In this document: in pieces, positions 1 through 10,621 of the stretch | How positions within the stretch are numbered: the stretch's first letter is position 1 | How the letters are laid out: each line of letters starts with the position of its first letter | Source: Nocardia neocaledoniensis | GTDB taxonomy: Bacteria > Actinomycetota > Actinomycetes > Mycobacteriales > Mycobacteriaceae | Length of the DNA stretch: 64,000 nt | Direction of reading: 5' to 3' | Assembly (NCBI RefSeq): GCF_003182135.1 | Contig: NZ_QGTL01000005.1 | Location: 186,001-250,000, forward strand | Program-made: the position numbers and the translations under genes | Notes under the pieces: model-generated | The model's database searches: none | What the model was told of the DNA's origin: nothing | Seen by the model: only the letters and a program-made list of their open reading frames with translations

Positions 1-2
1 CC

Positions 3-3000
3 GGCACCGGCAACAGCGTCGCGGGCAGCCTCGTGTCCGGCCGCATCGCCTACACACTGGGCCTGGAAGGCCCTGCGGTGTCGGTGGATACGGCGTGCTC
101 GTCGTCGCTGGTGGCCCTGCATCTGGCGGCGCAGTCGCTGCGGTCGGGCGAGTGCGATCTGGCGCTGGCCGGTGGCGTCGCGGTGATGTCCACCCCGGAG
201 ATGCTCGTCGAGTTCAGCCGCCAGCGGGGCTTGTCACCGGACGGCCGGTGTAAGTCGTTCTCCGACACCGCCGATGGCGTCGGCTGGTCCGAGGGCGCGG
301 GCATGCTGGTGCTGGAACGGCTCTCCGACGCCCGACGCCACGGCCACGAGGTGCTCGCGGTGCTCGCGGGCTCGGCGGTGAACCAGGACGGCGCGTCGAA
401 CGGTTTCGCCGCGCCGAACGGGCCCTCGCAACAGCGGGTGATCCGGCAGGCCCTGGCCAACGCCCACGTGTCGCCGACCGAGGTCGACGTGGTGGAGGCC
501 CACGGCACGGGAACGACGCTGGGCGATCCGATCGAGGCGCAGGCGCTGCTGGCGACCTACGGTCAGGGGCGTGCCGAGGACCGGCCGCTGTGGCTGGGCT
601 CGCTGAAATCCAATATCGGTCACGCGCAGGCGGCGGCCGGTGTCGGTGGCGTGATCAAGATGATCATGGCGATGCGGCACGGGGTGCTGCCCAAGACGCT
701 GCACGCGGATCAGCCGAGCACGAAGGTCGATTGGTCCGAGGGGCATGCCCGCCTGCTCACCGAGCCGGTGGCGTGGCCGGAGGTGGATCGGCCGCGGCGG
801 GCGGGGGTGTCCTCCTTCGGTCTCAGCGGCACCAACGCGCACGTGATTCTCGAACAGGCGCCCGCGGCGGACCCGGCTCCGGCGAGCACGACCCCGCCCG
901 CGGGCGGGGTGCTGTCCTGGGTGGTCTCGGCGCGGAACGACGAGGCACTGGCCGGGCAGGCCCGGCGGCTGGCCGCCCACCTGGGCGACCACGACGCCGC
1001 CGACATCGGCTACTCCCTCGCGGCCTCCCGCGTCGTGTTCGAGCATCGGGCCGTGGTCTTCGGCACGGAAAGCGAGCCCCTGCGGGCCGGAATCCAGGCG
1101 CTCGGGCGCGGCGAGACGACGCCGGGCGTGGTGTCCGGGCGCGTCGTGTCGGGGTCGACGGGCGTGGTGTTCTCGGGTCAGGGCGCGCAGTGGGCCGGCA
1201 TGGCCGACCGGCTCCGCGCCGAGCACCCAGTGTTCGCCGAGGTGTTCGACGGTATCGTCGCCCAACTGGATCCGATGCTCGGGCAACCGGATTCGTTGGC
1301 CGATGCCTTGGTGGACGGTGATCTGGTCGATCGGACCGGGTTCGCGCAGGCGGGGTTGTTCGCTTTCGAGGTGGCCATGTTCCGGTTGCTCGAATCGTGG
1401 GGTGTGCGGGCGGATGTCGTGGCCGGTCATTCGATCGGTGAGGTCGCCGCCGCCCACGTCGCGGGAGTGTTGTCCCTGCCGGACGCGTGTGTGCTGGTGG
1501 CTGCGCGCGGCCGGTTGATGCAGGCGCTGCCTGCTGGTGGGGCGATGGTGGCCGTCGGTGCCGCCGAGGCCGATGTCGTTCCGCTGCTGTCCGGGGAGGT
1601 GTCGATCGCGGCGGTGAACGGACCCACCTCGGTGGTGCTGTCGGGTGTCGAGAGCGCGGTTCTCGCGATGGTCGAGGCATGCGCTGAACGGGGCTGGCGG
1701 ACCCATCGTTTGCGGGTGTCGCATGCCTTCCACTCGGCATTGATGGAACCGATGCTCACCGAATTCGCCTCGGCGATCGAAGGAATGACTTTCGGGCGGC
1801 CCACCATTCCACTGGTGTCGACGGTGACCGGTCGTCCGATCACCGACGAGATGACCGATCCGGCGTACTGGGTGGGTCAGGTCCGCGACACGGTGCGCTT
1901 CGCCGACGCCGTCGCGGCGATGGCCGACCGGGGCGTTTCCCGGTTCGCCGAAGTCGGCCCGGACGCGGTGCTGACCCCGATGATCGCCCAGACCGTCGAC
2001 GACGCGGCCGCGATCGCGGTGCCGTTGGCGCGTCGCGACCGTGCCGACGCGTCCTCCGTCCTGGGTGGCGTGGCCGGGCTGTTCGTAGCGGGCGCCGAGG
2101 TGAACTGGGCCGGGTTCTACGCCGGGACCGGGGCGCGGCGCGTCGACCTGCCCACCTACGCCTTCCAGCACCGGCGCTACTGGATTCCCGGCGGCGGAGC
2201 GGGCAGCACCGATGCCCGTTCGCTGGGGCTCGTCGCGACCGGACACCCGCTGGTGTCGGCGGTGGTGGCCCAGCCGGAATCCGACGTGGTCGCCGTCAGC
2301 GGCAGGCTGTCGGTGCAGACACAGTCGTGGCTGGCCGACCATCGCGTCATGGACACCGTGGTGTTCCCCGGCACCGGTCTCCTCGAACTCGCCCTGCACG
2401 CCGGCGAGCGGGTGGGCTGCCCGAGCCTGGACGAGCTGATTCTGCGTGCCCCGCTGGTGCTTCCGGAGACCGGCGGCGTCGCCGTGCGGATCGTCCTCGG
2501 CGGTGCGGACGAGGGCCGCCGTGGGGTGCGGATCTTCTCCCGTCCCGACGACGAGGCCGCGGCGGCGGCGCCCTGGACCCTGCACGCCGAAGGCGTCCTC
2601 GTTCCGGAACCGGCGGGCGCACCGGTCGATCTGACGCGGTGGCCGCCGGCCGGCGCCACCGCCGTCCCCGTCGAGGACCTCTACGACTCCCTCGACGGGC
2701 AGGGCTACCACTACGGTCCGGTGTTCCAGGCGCTGCGCGCGGTGTGGCGCGGAGCCGACGGGATCTATGCCGAGGTCGCGCTGCCCGAGCAGGTACGTGA
2801 CGACGCGATCGGTTTCGGTGTGCATCCGGCGCTGCTGGACGCGGCACTGCACGCGCTGCGCGCCACCGAAGACGCGCCGCCGGACGCCGGGTTGGCCTTG
2901 CCGTTCGAATGGTCGGGTGTCACGGTGCACGCGGCGGGAGCCGATGCGCTGCGAGTCCGGCTGACGCGGATCGGGGAGCGTGGCGTCGCGCTGGATCTGG

Positions 3001-6000
3001 CGGATTCGACCGGCGCCGCGGTGGCGACGGTGCGTCATCTGGCCTCCCGGCCGATCGATCCCGCCCAGCTCACCGCAGCGACCGCGCACTCGCGCATGTC
3101 CGCCTTCGAGGTCGGCTGGGCGCCGATGACGCTGCCCGACAACGAAATCGGCACGCCGGTGGCGTGGGCGGACCTCGACCCCACGCGCCAGCAGGTTCCG
3201 CCGGTAGTGGTCCTGGACTGCCCGTCGGGCAATGATCCCGCCGCCGTCCGCGCCGCGACCCACACCGTGCTCGCGGCACTGCAGACCTGGAGCGCCGAGC
3301 CGGCATTCGGCGATACGGTCCTGGTCGTCCGGACCGTCGGCGCCGTGTCGGTGGCCGGCGAGGACATCGCGAATCTGGCAGGGGCCGCGGTGGGCGGCCT
3401 GGTGCGTGCCGCGCAGACAGAGGGCGTGGGCCGAATCGTCTTGGTGGACACCGATTCCCCGCTCGACGAACGCCTCGGCGGCATTCTGGCGTCGGCGGAA
3501 CCTCAGGTCGCGGTGCGCGACGGACAGGTGTACCGCGCCCGGCTCGGGCGAGTCGACGCCACTGGCGACCAGGCGTCCCCGGCCTTCGCACCGGACGACA
3601 CCGTTCTGATCACCGGCGCGGGCGGCTACCTCGGCGGGCTGTTCGCCCGGCACCTGGTGACCGCCCACGGCGCGCGCCGCCTGCTCCTGCTCAGCAGGCG
3701 CGGCGCCGCGGGGCCCGGCGCCACCGAGCTGAGCGAAGAGCTGCGGCAGCTCGGCGCCGAGGTCGAGTTCGCCGGTTGCGATGTCGCCGACCGCGCCGCG
3801 CTCGCCCAGACCTTGGCCGCCGTCCCCGTCACGCACCCGATCACGGGTGTCTTCCATCTCGCCGGTGTGCTCGACGACGGTGCGATCGGGTCGCTGAACC
3901 CCGAGCGGATGGACGCGGTCCTGGCGCCGAAGGTCGACGCCGCGCTGCACTTGCACGAGCTGACCGCCGATCTGCCGGTGCGGGCATTCGTGCTGTTCAG
4001 CTCCGTCGCCGGCGTGTTCGGCGGACCCGGCCAGGGCAACTACGCCGCCGCCAACGCCTGCCTCGACGCGCTGGCCGCCCACCGCAGAGCCGCCGGGCTG
4101 CCCGGCACGTCGCTGGCCTGGGGTCTGTGGAGCACGGACGGAGGCATGGCCGCCGAACTCGACGACGTCGACCGGCGCCGGATGTCCCGGTCGGGCCTGC
4201 TGCCGCTGTCGGCGGAGCAAGGGCTCGCCCTGTTCGACACCGCGATCGGACTGGACACGGCGGCGCCGGTGCTGGCCCGCCTGGACCTGGACGCCCTGCG
4301 CGCCACGGGCGCCGACGCCCCCGCGTTGTTCGCCGCCCTTGTGCCGCAACGACGCCGAGCGGCCTCCGGCGCGTCCGCTGCCCTGCGTGCTCGCCTGGCT
4401 AGCGGATCCGACAGCGAGCGCGTCGACGTGCTGCTCGAGCTCGTGCGCGGCCAGATCGCCGCCGTGCTCGGGCACGAGAACACCAGCGCGGTGACCGCGG
4501 ACCGGGCCTTCACCGAGCTCGGCTTCGACTCGATCTCCGCCGTCGAATTCCGCAACGCGCTCAAGGCCGCCACCGGACTCGCCCTGCCCGCGACCCTGGT
4601 GTTCGACTACCCGACGCCGCAGGCCCTGGCGCGGTACCTGGCCGACGAGTTCGCCGGGACGAGTCACGACGCCGAGGTCACCGCCGTCCGCGCGGTCGAC
4701 GGCGACCCGATCGCCGTGGTCGGCATGGCCTGCCGCTATCCCGGCGGAGTGAGGTCACCGGAAGATCTCTGGGAACTCGTCCACGCGGGCCGCGACGCGG
4801 TCTCGACGTTCCCGGCCGACCGTGGCTGGGACCTGGACGGTCTCTACGATCCGGAGCCCGGCCGCGCGGGCAAGTCCTACACCCGCGAGGGCGGATTCCT
4901 GCACACGGCCGCCGAATTCGACGCGGACTTCTTCGGAATCGGTCCCAACGAAGCCGTGATGACCGATCCGCAGCAGCGGCAACTGCTCGAAACCACCTGG
5001 GAGGCGCTCGAGCGCGCCGGGGTCGACCCGGCGGTGCTGCGCGGAACCTCGACCGGTGTCTTCACCGGCGTCATGTACCACGATTACGCCCAGGGGACCG
5101 GCAACAGCGCGGCGGGCAGCCTCGTCTCCGGTCGCATCGCCTACACCCTCGGCCTGGAAGGCCCCGCGGTGTCGGTGGATACGGCATGCTCGTCCTCGCT
5201 GGTGACGATGCATCTGGCGGCCCAATCGCTGCGGTCGGGGGAATGCGACCTCGCGCTGGCCGGCGGCGTGACGGTGATGGCCACACCGGAGACGCTGGTG
5301 GAATTCAGCAGGCAGCGGGGTCTGTCGCCGGACGGCCGGTGCAAGTCCTTCGCGGATGCCGCCGACGGTGTCGGCTGGTCCGAGGGCGCGGGCATGCTGG
5401 TCCTGGAGCGACTCTCCGACGCGCGTCGCCACGGCCACGAGGTCCTCGCGGTGCTCGCCGGGTCGGCGGTGAACCAGGACGGCGCGTCGAACGGCTTGAC
5501 CGCGCCGAACGGACCGTCGCAACGACGCGTGATCCGGCAGGCCCTCGCGAACGCGGGGGTGTCGCCCGCCGAGGTCGATGTGGTCGAAGCCCACGGCACG
5601 GGAACGACGCTGGGCGATCCGATCGAGGCCCAGGCCCTGCTCGCGACCTACGGGCAAGGACGCGCCGTGGACCGGCCGTTGTGGCTGGGCTCGCTGAAGT
5701 CCAACATCGGTCACGCGCAGGCGGCGGCCGGTGTCGGTGGGGTGATCAAGATGGTCATGGCGATGCGCCACGGACTGTTGCCGAGGACGCTGCACGTCGA
5801 CGCGCCGAGCACCAAGGTCGATTGGTCCGAAGGCCACCTCCGCTTGCTGACCGAGCCCGTGGCGTGGCCGGTGGTGGATCGGCCGCGGCGGGCGGGGGTG
5901 TCCTCGTTCGGGATCAGCGGCACCAACGCGCACGTCATCATCGAGCAGGCCCCGAGCACGGACCGGGCGCAGGCACCGCTGACCCGGAACGTGCCCGAGG

Positions 6001-9000
6001 TACTGCCGTGGGTGATCTCGGCGCGCGGCGGCGAAGCTCTCGCCGGCCAGGCGGAACGTCTCGCGGCGCGAGTGGGCGACCGGGATCCGCTCGATGTCGG
6101 CTACTCGCTCGCGGCGACCCGGAGCGCGTTCGAGCACCGGGCGGTGGTCGTGGCCGAGGATCGCGACAGCTTGCTCGCAGCCGTGCGGGCACTGGCCGGG
6201 GGAGTGCCGGACCCCCGCGTGGTGTCCGGGCGCGCGACCCCCGGCGCGACGGGCGTGGTGTTCTCGGGGCAGGGCGCGCAGTGGGCCGGGATGGCCGACG
6301 AGCTGCGCTCCGCCTACCCGGTGTTCGCCGAGCACTTCGACGCGATCGTGGCGACGCTGGATCCGGCACTGGGACAGCGGGTTTCGCTGACCGAGGCGTT
6401 GGCCGGTGATCCGGTCGACCAGACGGTCTTCGCGCAGGCCGGTCTGTTCGCGTACGAGGTGGCCCTGTTCCGGCTGCTCGAATCCTGGGGCGTGCGTGCG
6501 GATGTCGTCGCCGGCCATTCGATCGGTGAGGTCGCCGCCGCGCATGTGGCCGGGGTGTTGTCGCTGGCGGACGCGTGTGTGCTGGTGGCGGCGCGTGGCC
6601 GGTTGATGCAGGCGCTGCCCGCTGGTGGTGCGATGGTGGCCGTCGGTGCGCCGGAGGCCGAGGTACTCCCGCTGCTGTCCGGAGCACTGTCGGTCGCGGC
6701 GGTGAACGGGCCGTCGTCGGTGGTGCTGTCCGGCGTCGAGGACGCGGTGGACGCCGTCACCGAGATGTGTGCCGAACGTGGTTGGCGGACACACCGATTG
6801 CGGGTGTCGCACGCTTTCCATTCCGCGTCGATGGCACCCATGCTCGCCGAGTTCGCTTCGGCCATCGAGGGGGTGACCTTCGGGCGCCCCACGATTCCGC
6901 TGGTGTCGACCGCGACGGGCGCCCGGGTCACCGAGGAGATGACGGACCCCGCGTACTGGGTACGCCAGGTCCGCGACACCGTGCGCTTCGCCGACGCGGT
7001 CGCCGCGATGGCCGACACGGGCGTGTCCCGGTTCGTCGAGGTCGGCCCCGACGCGGTGCTGACCCCGATGATCGCCCAGACGCTCGACACCGCCAACGCC
7101 GTCGCGCTGAGCAGGAGGAACAGCGCGGACCCGGCGACCCTGCTGACCGGCCTGGCCCGTGCCTACGTCACGGGGGCGACGGTGAACTGGTCCAGCTACT
7201 ACGCGGGCACCGGAGCCGAGAAGGTCGATCTGCCGACCTACAGCTTCCAGCACCGCCACTTCTGGACGACCGGCCCGCGCCACACCGGCGAGCCCACCGC
7301 GCTCGGGCTGCGGTCCAGCGAGCACCCCATGCTGGGCGCCTGGGTAACGCAACCGGAGAGCGGCGGCGTCCGGTTCACCGGTCGCCTGTCCGCGGCCACC
7401 CACCCCTGGCTGACCGAGCACGACGTACTCGGCACCGTCCTGCTGCCGGGCACCGGATTCGTCGAACTTGCCCTGCACGCCGGAAACCAGGTCGACTGCC
7501 CGGAACTGGCGGAACTCACGCTGCTGGCGCCGCTGGTGTTCCAGGGGCACGGCGGGGTGCACATCCAGGTGGTCGTCGGCGACGGTGACGAGACCGGTCG
7601 CCGACGGCTCGACGTCTACTCGCGCACCGACGCCGACGATCCGGCGGACCCGTGGCACCACCACGCGACCGGCGCTGTCGGTCCGCCCGGCGGCACGACC
7701 GAACCGCAGGACTGGAACGACTTCGCCCACTGGCCACCGGCCGGTGCGACGGAGGTGACCGTGGACGGCGCGTACGACGCGCTCGCCGGCAACGGATACC
7801 ACTACGGCCCCGCGTTCCAAGGGCTGGTCGCGCTGTGGCGGCGCGGCGAGGACCTCTTCGCCGAGGTCGCGCTCCCCGAGGACACCGCCACCCAGGGCTA
7901 CGGCGTCCATCCGGCGCTGCTCGACGCGGCCATGCACGCGCTGCCCCTCGGGCTCGCAGCGAACGCGGACGAGGAGGACCGGCCGACCCTCGTTCCGTTC
8001 GCCTGGTCGTCGGTGCGGCTGCACGCCGACGGCGCCCGCCGCGTACGGGTCCGGCTGACCGTGCCGAACTCGGAGACGATCACCCTGACCATGGCGGATT
8101 CCGTGGGCGCACCGTTGCTTTCGGTCCAGTCTCTGGCCCTGCGGCCGCTGTCGCGCGAACTGCTCGCGACCGCGGCCCGGACGCGGGACGGCCTCTACGA
8201 GCTCACCTGGCACCCCGGCCCGGCACCGCGCTCGGACACGGAGATCTCCTGGGCCGAATGGGGCGCGGCCGAGCCGGCCGCGGTGCTCCTGTTCCGGCCG
8301 CCGGTCGACGGTGCGCAGATGCCCACCCGGTTGCGCACCGCTCTGCATCGCACGCTCGCTGCCCTCCAGCAGTTCACGAGCGATGATCGGTACGCCGCAA
8401 GCACTTTGGCCGTCGTCACCGACAGTGCCGACGATCCGGCCGCGGCCGCCGTGTGGGGTCTGGTCCGTGCGGCGCAGGCCGAGCACCCGGGGCGGATCGT
8501 GCTCGTCGAAGCCGCAGCGGCGACCGTGCCCGAGCACCTGGCGGCCGTAGCGCTCACGGGGGAACCGGAACTGGCAGTCCACGGCGAGGGGACGCGGGTG
8601 CCGCGGCTCGTCCGGGCTGCGGCACCCGCCGCGGAGCAGCCGGCCCCCTGGGACCCCGAACGGACGGTGTTGGTCACCGGCGGCACCGGGGGAATCGGCC
8701 GGCGCCTCGTCGAGCACCTGGTGCGCGAGCACGGGGTACGGCATCTGCTGGTGGCGGGCCGACGTGGCCCGGACGCCGCGGCGGATCTCCTCGCGGAACT
8801 CGGCGCGCTCGACGTCGAGATCCGGGTCGCGGCCTGCGATGTCGGCGACCGCGCCGCCCTGCGCGAGCTGCTGGACTCCATCCCGGCGAGTCATCCGCTG
8901 GGCGCGGTCGTCCATGTGGCGGGCGTCGCCCACAACGGGCTCGTCGACACCTTGACCCCGGACCAGGTCGACTACTCCCTCGGAGCGAAGGCCGATGCCG

Positions 9001-10574
9001 CCTGGCATCTGCACGAACTCACCAGGGACGCCGGGCTGTCCGCCTTCGTACTGATCTCCTCGGCGGCGGGCTCGATCCTGCCCGCCGGTCAGGGCGGTTA
9101 CGCGGCGGCCAACCAGTTCCTCGACGCGCTGGCGATCCACCGGCACGCCGAAGGGCTGCCCGCGACCTCGCTCGCTTATGGACTCTGGGACATCGCCACC
9201 GGGCTCTCGCAGTGGCTCAGCCAGGCCGACCGGCAGCGCATGCGCCGCCAGGGGCTGCCGCCGCTGACCGCGGACAAGGCGCTCGAATTGTTCGACGCGG
9301 CAGTGTCTTCGGGGCGTCCGGTACAGGTGCCGGTCGAGATCGACCTGGCCGCGCTGCGCACCAGGGAGACCGTGCCCGCGCTGCTGCGCGAGCTGGCCGG
9401 CCGGACCGGACGGCGCCAGCGTGCCCGAGCACAGGACGCGGGGGCGGTGCGCAGGCGACTGGCACAGCTCTCGGAGACCGAGCAGGAACAGTGGCTGCGA
9501 ACGCACATCCTCGAGACCGCCGCCGGACTGCTCGGGCACGAGAGCGCCGACGCGCTGGACCCCGAGCGGGACTTCCTCGAATCGGGATTCGACTCCCTGG
9601 CCGCCATGGAGTTGCGGACCACCCTCAACGCCACCACGGGGCTGACCCTGCCGACGGCCGCGGTCTTCGACCACAAGACGCCGGCGGCCCTGGCCCGGTA
9701 TCTGCGGCTGGAACTCGCCGGCGCCGCCGGTGACGGCGGGGCGACCAGCGGGGAGGACGACTCCCTGTACGGGATGTTCCGTGGCGCGGTGGCCTCCGGT
9801 AAGGCGGACAAGGGCTTCGCGGTGTTGCGGGCGGCGGCCGAGCTGCGTGAGCAGTTCTCCTCGGCCGACGAGCTGGACCGGTTGCCGGCGCCCACCCGGC
9901 TCACCACCGGCGCGGGCCTACCGCGCGTCATCTGCCTGGCGCCGCCGCTGGCCACCGGCGGCGCGCACCAGTACGCGCGCATCGCCTCGCACCTGCGTGC
10001 CGACCGTGAGGTCGTGGCCCTGGCACCGATCGGGTGTCGCACGGGCGAGCCCCTGCCCGCGACGCCGGCGGCCGCCGCGGCCGCGGTGGCGCGCTCCGTC
10101 GTCGCGGCGGCCCAGGGCGAACCGTTCGTCCTGGCCGGATACTCCTCGGGCGGCCTGCTGGCCTACCTCGTCACCGAGCATCTGGAAGCAGCCGGCGGAC
10201 CGACGCCCGAGGCGGTGGTCATGATCGACACCTACACGGTGAACGACGACGCCGAATGGCTGCTCCGGGCGATGTTCGAACACATGGTCTCGGCCGAGGC
10301 CACGTTCGGGCGCTTCGACCAGGCGCGGCTGACCGGCATGGGCCGCTACGTCCAGTTGCTGAAGGAGAGGGTGCCCGGCTCCGTCGCCACGCCCACGTTG
10401 TTCCTCCAGTGCGCCCAGAACTTCCTGGGCGGCGCGTCGGATCGCGGGGCCTGGCAGGCCCGACCGTGGGATCCGGCGCACACCGTGGTGCCGGTCCAGG
10501 CCGACCACATCACTGTCCTGGAGGAGGGCTCGGCCGACGTCGCCGCCGCGATCGAGGAGTGGCTCGGGCGCTAG
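3..10574 (+). CDS. Modular type I polyketide synthase, C-terminal part (partial at left edge)
   Basis: The frame is open from base 3, so the start lies upstream. Domain order: end of KS (Cys at 96), AT (Ser 1431), DH, KR, ACP (Ser 4530), then a full module KS (Cys 5187), AT (Ser 6519), DH, KR, ACP (Ser 9594), and a terminal thioesterase (GYSSG, Ser 10143). Both ATs carry GHSIGE and HAFH (1722, 6810), which in this family indicates malonyl-CoA. There is no ER domain. The first KR has the LDD motif (3870) of B-type reductases. The second reads AHN at that place (8928). The first DH has Asp instead of Gly in HxxxGxxxxP (2340-2369); the second is canonical. The TE shows this is the last protein of the assembly line. 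Each module should add two carbons, reduce and possibly dehydrate; the product is unknown. Confidence 0.95.
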   Translation, partial: GTGNSVAGSLVSGRIAYTLGLEGPAVSVDTACSSSLVALHLAAQSLRSGECDLALAGGVAVMSTPEMLVEFSRQRGLSPDGRCKSFSDTADGVGWSEGAGMLVLERLSDARRHGHEVLAVLAGSAVNQDGASNGFAAPNGPSQQRVIRQALANAHVSPTEVDVVEAHGTGTTLGDPIEAQALLATYGQGRAEDRPLWLGSLKSNIGHAQAAAGVGGVIKMIMAMRHGVLPKTLHADQPSTKVDWSEGHARLLTEPVAWPEVDRPRRAGVSSFGLSGTNAHVILEQAPAADPAPASTTPPAGGVLSWVVSARNDEALAGQARRLAAHLGDHDAADIGYSLAASRVVFEHRAVVFGTESEPLRAGIQALGRGETTPGVVSGRVVSGSTGVVFSGQGAQWAGMADRLRAEHPVFAEVFDGIVAQLDPMLGQPDSLADALVDGDLVDRTGFAQAGLFAFEVAMFRLLESWGVRADVVAGHSIGEVAAAHVAGVLSLPDACVLVAARGRLMQALPAGGAMVAVGAAEADVVPLLSGEVSIAAVNGPTSVVLSGVESAVLAMVEACAERGWRTHRLRVSHAFHSALMEPMLTEFASAIEGMTFGRPTIPLVSTVTGRPITDEMTDPAYWVGQVRDTVRFADAVAAMADRGVSRFAEVGPDAVLTPMIAQTVDDAAAIAVPLARRDRADASSVLGGVAGLFVAGAEVNWAGFYAGTGARRVDLPTYAFQHRRYWIPGGGAGSTDARSLGLVATGHPLVSAVVAQPESDVVAVSGRLSVQTQSWLADHRVMDTVVFPGTGLLELALHAGERVGCPSLDELILRAPLVLPETGGVAVRIVLGGADEGRRGVRIFSRPDDEAAAAAPWTLHAEGVLVPEPAGAPVDLTRWPPAGATAVPVEDLYDSLDGQGYHYGPVFQALRAVWRGADGIYAEVALPEQVRDDAIGFGVHPALLDAALHALRATEDAPPDAGLALPFEWSGVTVHAAGADALRVRLTRIGERGVALDLADSTGAAVATVRHLASRPIDPAQLTAATAHSRMSAFEVGWAPMTLPDNEIGTPVAWADLDPTRQQVPPVVVLDCPSGNDPAAVRAATHTVLAALQTWSAEPAFGDTVLVVRTVGAVSVAGEDIANLAGAAVGGLVRAAQTEGVGRIVLVDTDSPLDERLGGILASAEPQVAVRDGQVYRARLGRVDATGDQASPAFAPDDTVLITGAGGYLGGLFARHLVTAHGARRLLLLSRRGAAGPGATELSEELRQLGAEVEFAGCDVADRAALAQTLAAVPVTHPITGVFHLAGVLDDGAIGSLNPERMDAVLAPKVDAALHLHELTADLPVRAFVLFSSVAGVFGGPGQGNYAAANACLDALAAHRRAAGLPGTSLAWGLWSTDGGMAAELDDVDRRRMSRSGLLPLSAEQGLALFDTAIGLDTAAPVLARLDLDALRATGADAPALFAALVPQRRRAASGASAALRARLASGSDSERVDVLLELVRGQIAAVLGHENTSAVTADRAFTELGFDSISAVEFRNALKAATGLALPATLVFDYPTPQALARYLADEFAGTSHDAEVTAVRAVDGDPIAVVGMACRYPGGVRSPEDLWELVHAGRDAVSTFPADRGWDLDGLYDPEPGRAGKSYTREGGFLHTAAEFDADFFGIGPNEAVMTDPQQRQLLETTWEALERAGVDPAVLRGTSTGVFTGVMYHDYAQGTGNSAAGSLVSGRIAYTLGLEGPAVSVDTACSSSLVTMHLAAQSLRSGECDLALAGGVTVMATPETLVEFSRQRGLSPDGRCKSFADAADGVGWSEGAGMLVLERLSDARRHGHEVLAVLAGSAVNQDGASNGLTAPNGPSQRRVIRQALANAGVSPAEVDVVEAHGTGTTLGDPIEAQALLATYGQGRAVDRPLWLGSLKSNIGHAQAAAGVGGVIKMVMAMRHGLLPRTLHVDAPSTKVDWSEGHLRLLTEPVAWPVVDRPRRAGVSSFGISGTNAHVIIEQAPSTDRAQAPLTRNVPEVLPWVISARGGEALAGQAERLAARVGDRDPLDVGYSLAATRSAFEHRAVVVAEDRDSLLAAVRALAGGVPDPRVVSGRATPGATGVVFSGQGAQWAGMADELRSAYPVFAEHFDAIVATLDPALGQRVSLTEALAGDPVDQTVFAQAGLFAYEVALFRLLESWGVRADVVAGHSIGEVAAAHVAGVLSLADACVLVAARGRLMQALPAGGAMVAVGAPEAEVLPLLSGALSVAAVNGPSSVVLSGVEDAVDAVTEMCAERGWRTHRLRVSHAFHSASMAPMLAEFASAIEGVTFGRPTIPLVSTATGARVTEEMTDPAYWVRQVRDTVRFADAVAAMADTGVSRFVEVGPDAVLTPMIAQTLDTANAVALSRRNSADPATLLTGLARAYVTGATVNWSSYYAGTGAEKVDLPTYSFQHRHFWTTGPRHTGEPTALGLRSSEHPMLGAWVTQPESGGVRFTGRLSAATHPWLTEHDVLGTVLLPGTGFVELALHAGNQVDCPELAELTLLAPLVFQGHGGVHIQVVVGDGDETGRRRLDVYSRTDADDPADPWHHHATGAVGPPGGTTEPQDWNDFAHWPPAGATEVTVDGAYDALAGNGYHYGPAFQGLVALWRRGEDLFAEVALPEDTATQGYGVHPALLDAAMHALPLGLAANADEEDRPTLVPFAWSSVRLHADGARRVRVRLTVPNSETITLTMADSVGAPLLSVQSLALRPLSRELLATAARTRDGLYELTWHPGPAPRSDTEISWAEWGAAEPAAVLLFRPPVDGAQMPTRLRTALHRTLAALQQFTSDDRYAASTLAVVTDSADDPAAAAVWGLVRAAQAEHPGRIVLVEAAAATVPEHLAAVALTGEPELAVHGEGTRVPRLVRAAAPAAEQPAPWDPERTVLVTGGTGGIGRRLVEHLVREHGVRHLLVAGRRGPDAAADLLAELGALDVEIRVAACDVGDRAALRELLDSIPASHPLGAVVHVAGVAHNGLVDTLTPDQVDYSLGAKADAAWHLHELTRDAGLSAFVLISSAAGSILPAGQGGYAAANQFLDALAIHRHAEGLPATSLAYGLWDIATGLSQWLSQADRQRMRRQGLPPLTADKALELFDAAVSSGRPVQVPVEIDLAALRTRETVPALLRELAGRTGRRQRARAQDAGAVRRRLAQLSETEQEQWLRTHILETAAGLLGHESADALDPERDFLESGFDSLAAMELRTTLNATTGLTLPTAAVFDHKTPAALARYLRLELAGAAGDGGATSGEDDSLYGMFRGAVASGKADKGFAVLRAAAELREQFSSADELDRLPAPTRLTTGAGLPRVICLAPPLATGGAHQYARIASHLRADREVVALAPIGCRTGEPLPATPAAAAAAVARSVVAAAQGEPFVLAGYSSGGLLAYLVTEHLEAAGGPTPEAVVMIDTYTVNDDAEWLLRAMFEHMVSAEATFGRFDQARLTGMGRYVQLLKERVPGSVATPTLFLQCAQNFLGGASDRGAWQARPWDPAHTVVPVQADHITVLEEGSADVAAAIEEWLGR

Positions 10575-10621
10575 CGGCAGCGACCGGGTGGGCACCGCGC
10601 CCACCCGGTCGTGCCCGCTAG
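10571..10621. terminator. Bidirectional hairpin terminator between convergent PKS and thioesterase genes
   Basis: A perfect 13-bp stem (10581-10593 with 10599-10611) encloses a 5-nt loop. Outer 7-bp arms CTAGCGG (10571-10577) and CCGCTAG (10615-10621) contain the stop codons of both genes. There is no U-tract, as is common in high-GC actinobacteria. Both strands give the same fold, so it can serve both convergent genes. Confidence 0.75.

Noticed and set aside
234..4667. 1477-codon open frame on the minus strand across the PKS, and a 1639-codon one at 4755-9674
   Set aside because: Both are antisense shadows caused by GC-rich third positions of the PKS. Their translations are Arg/Gly/His-rich without domains.
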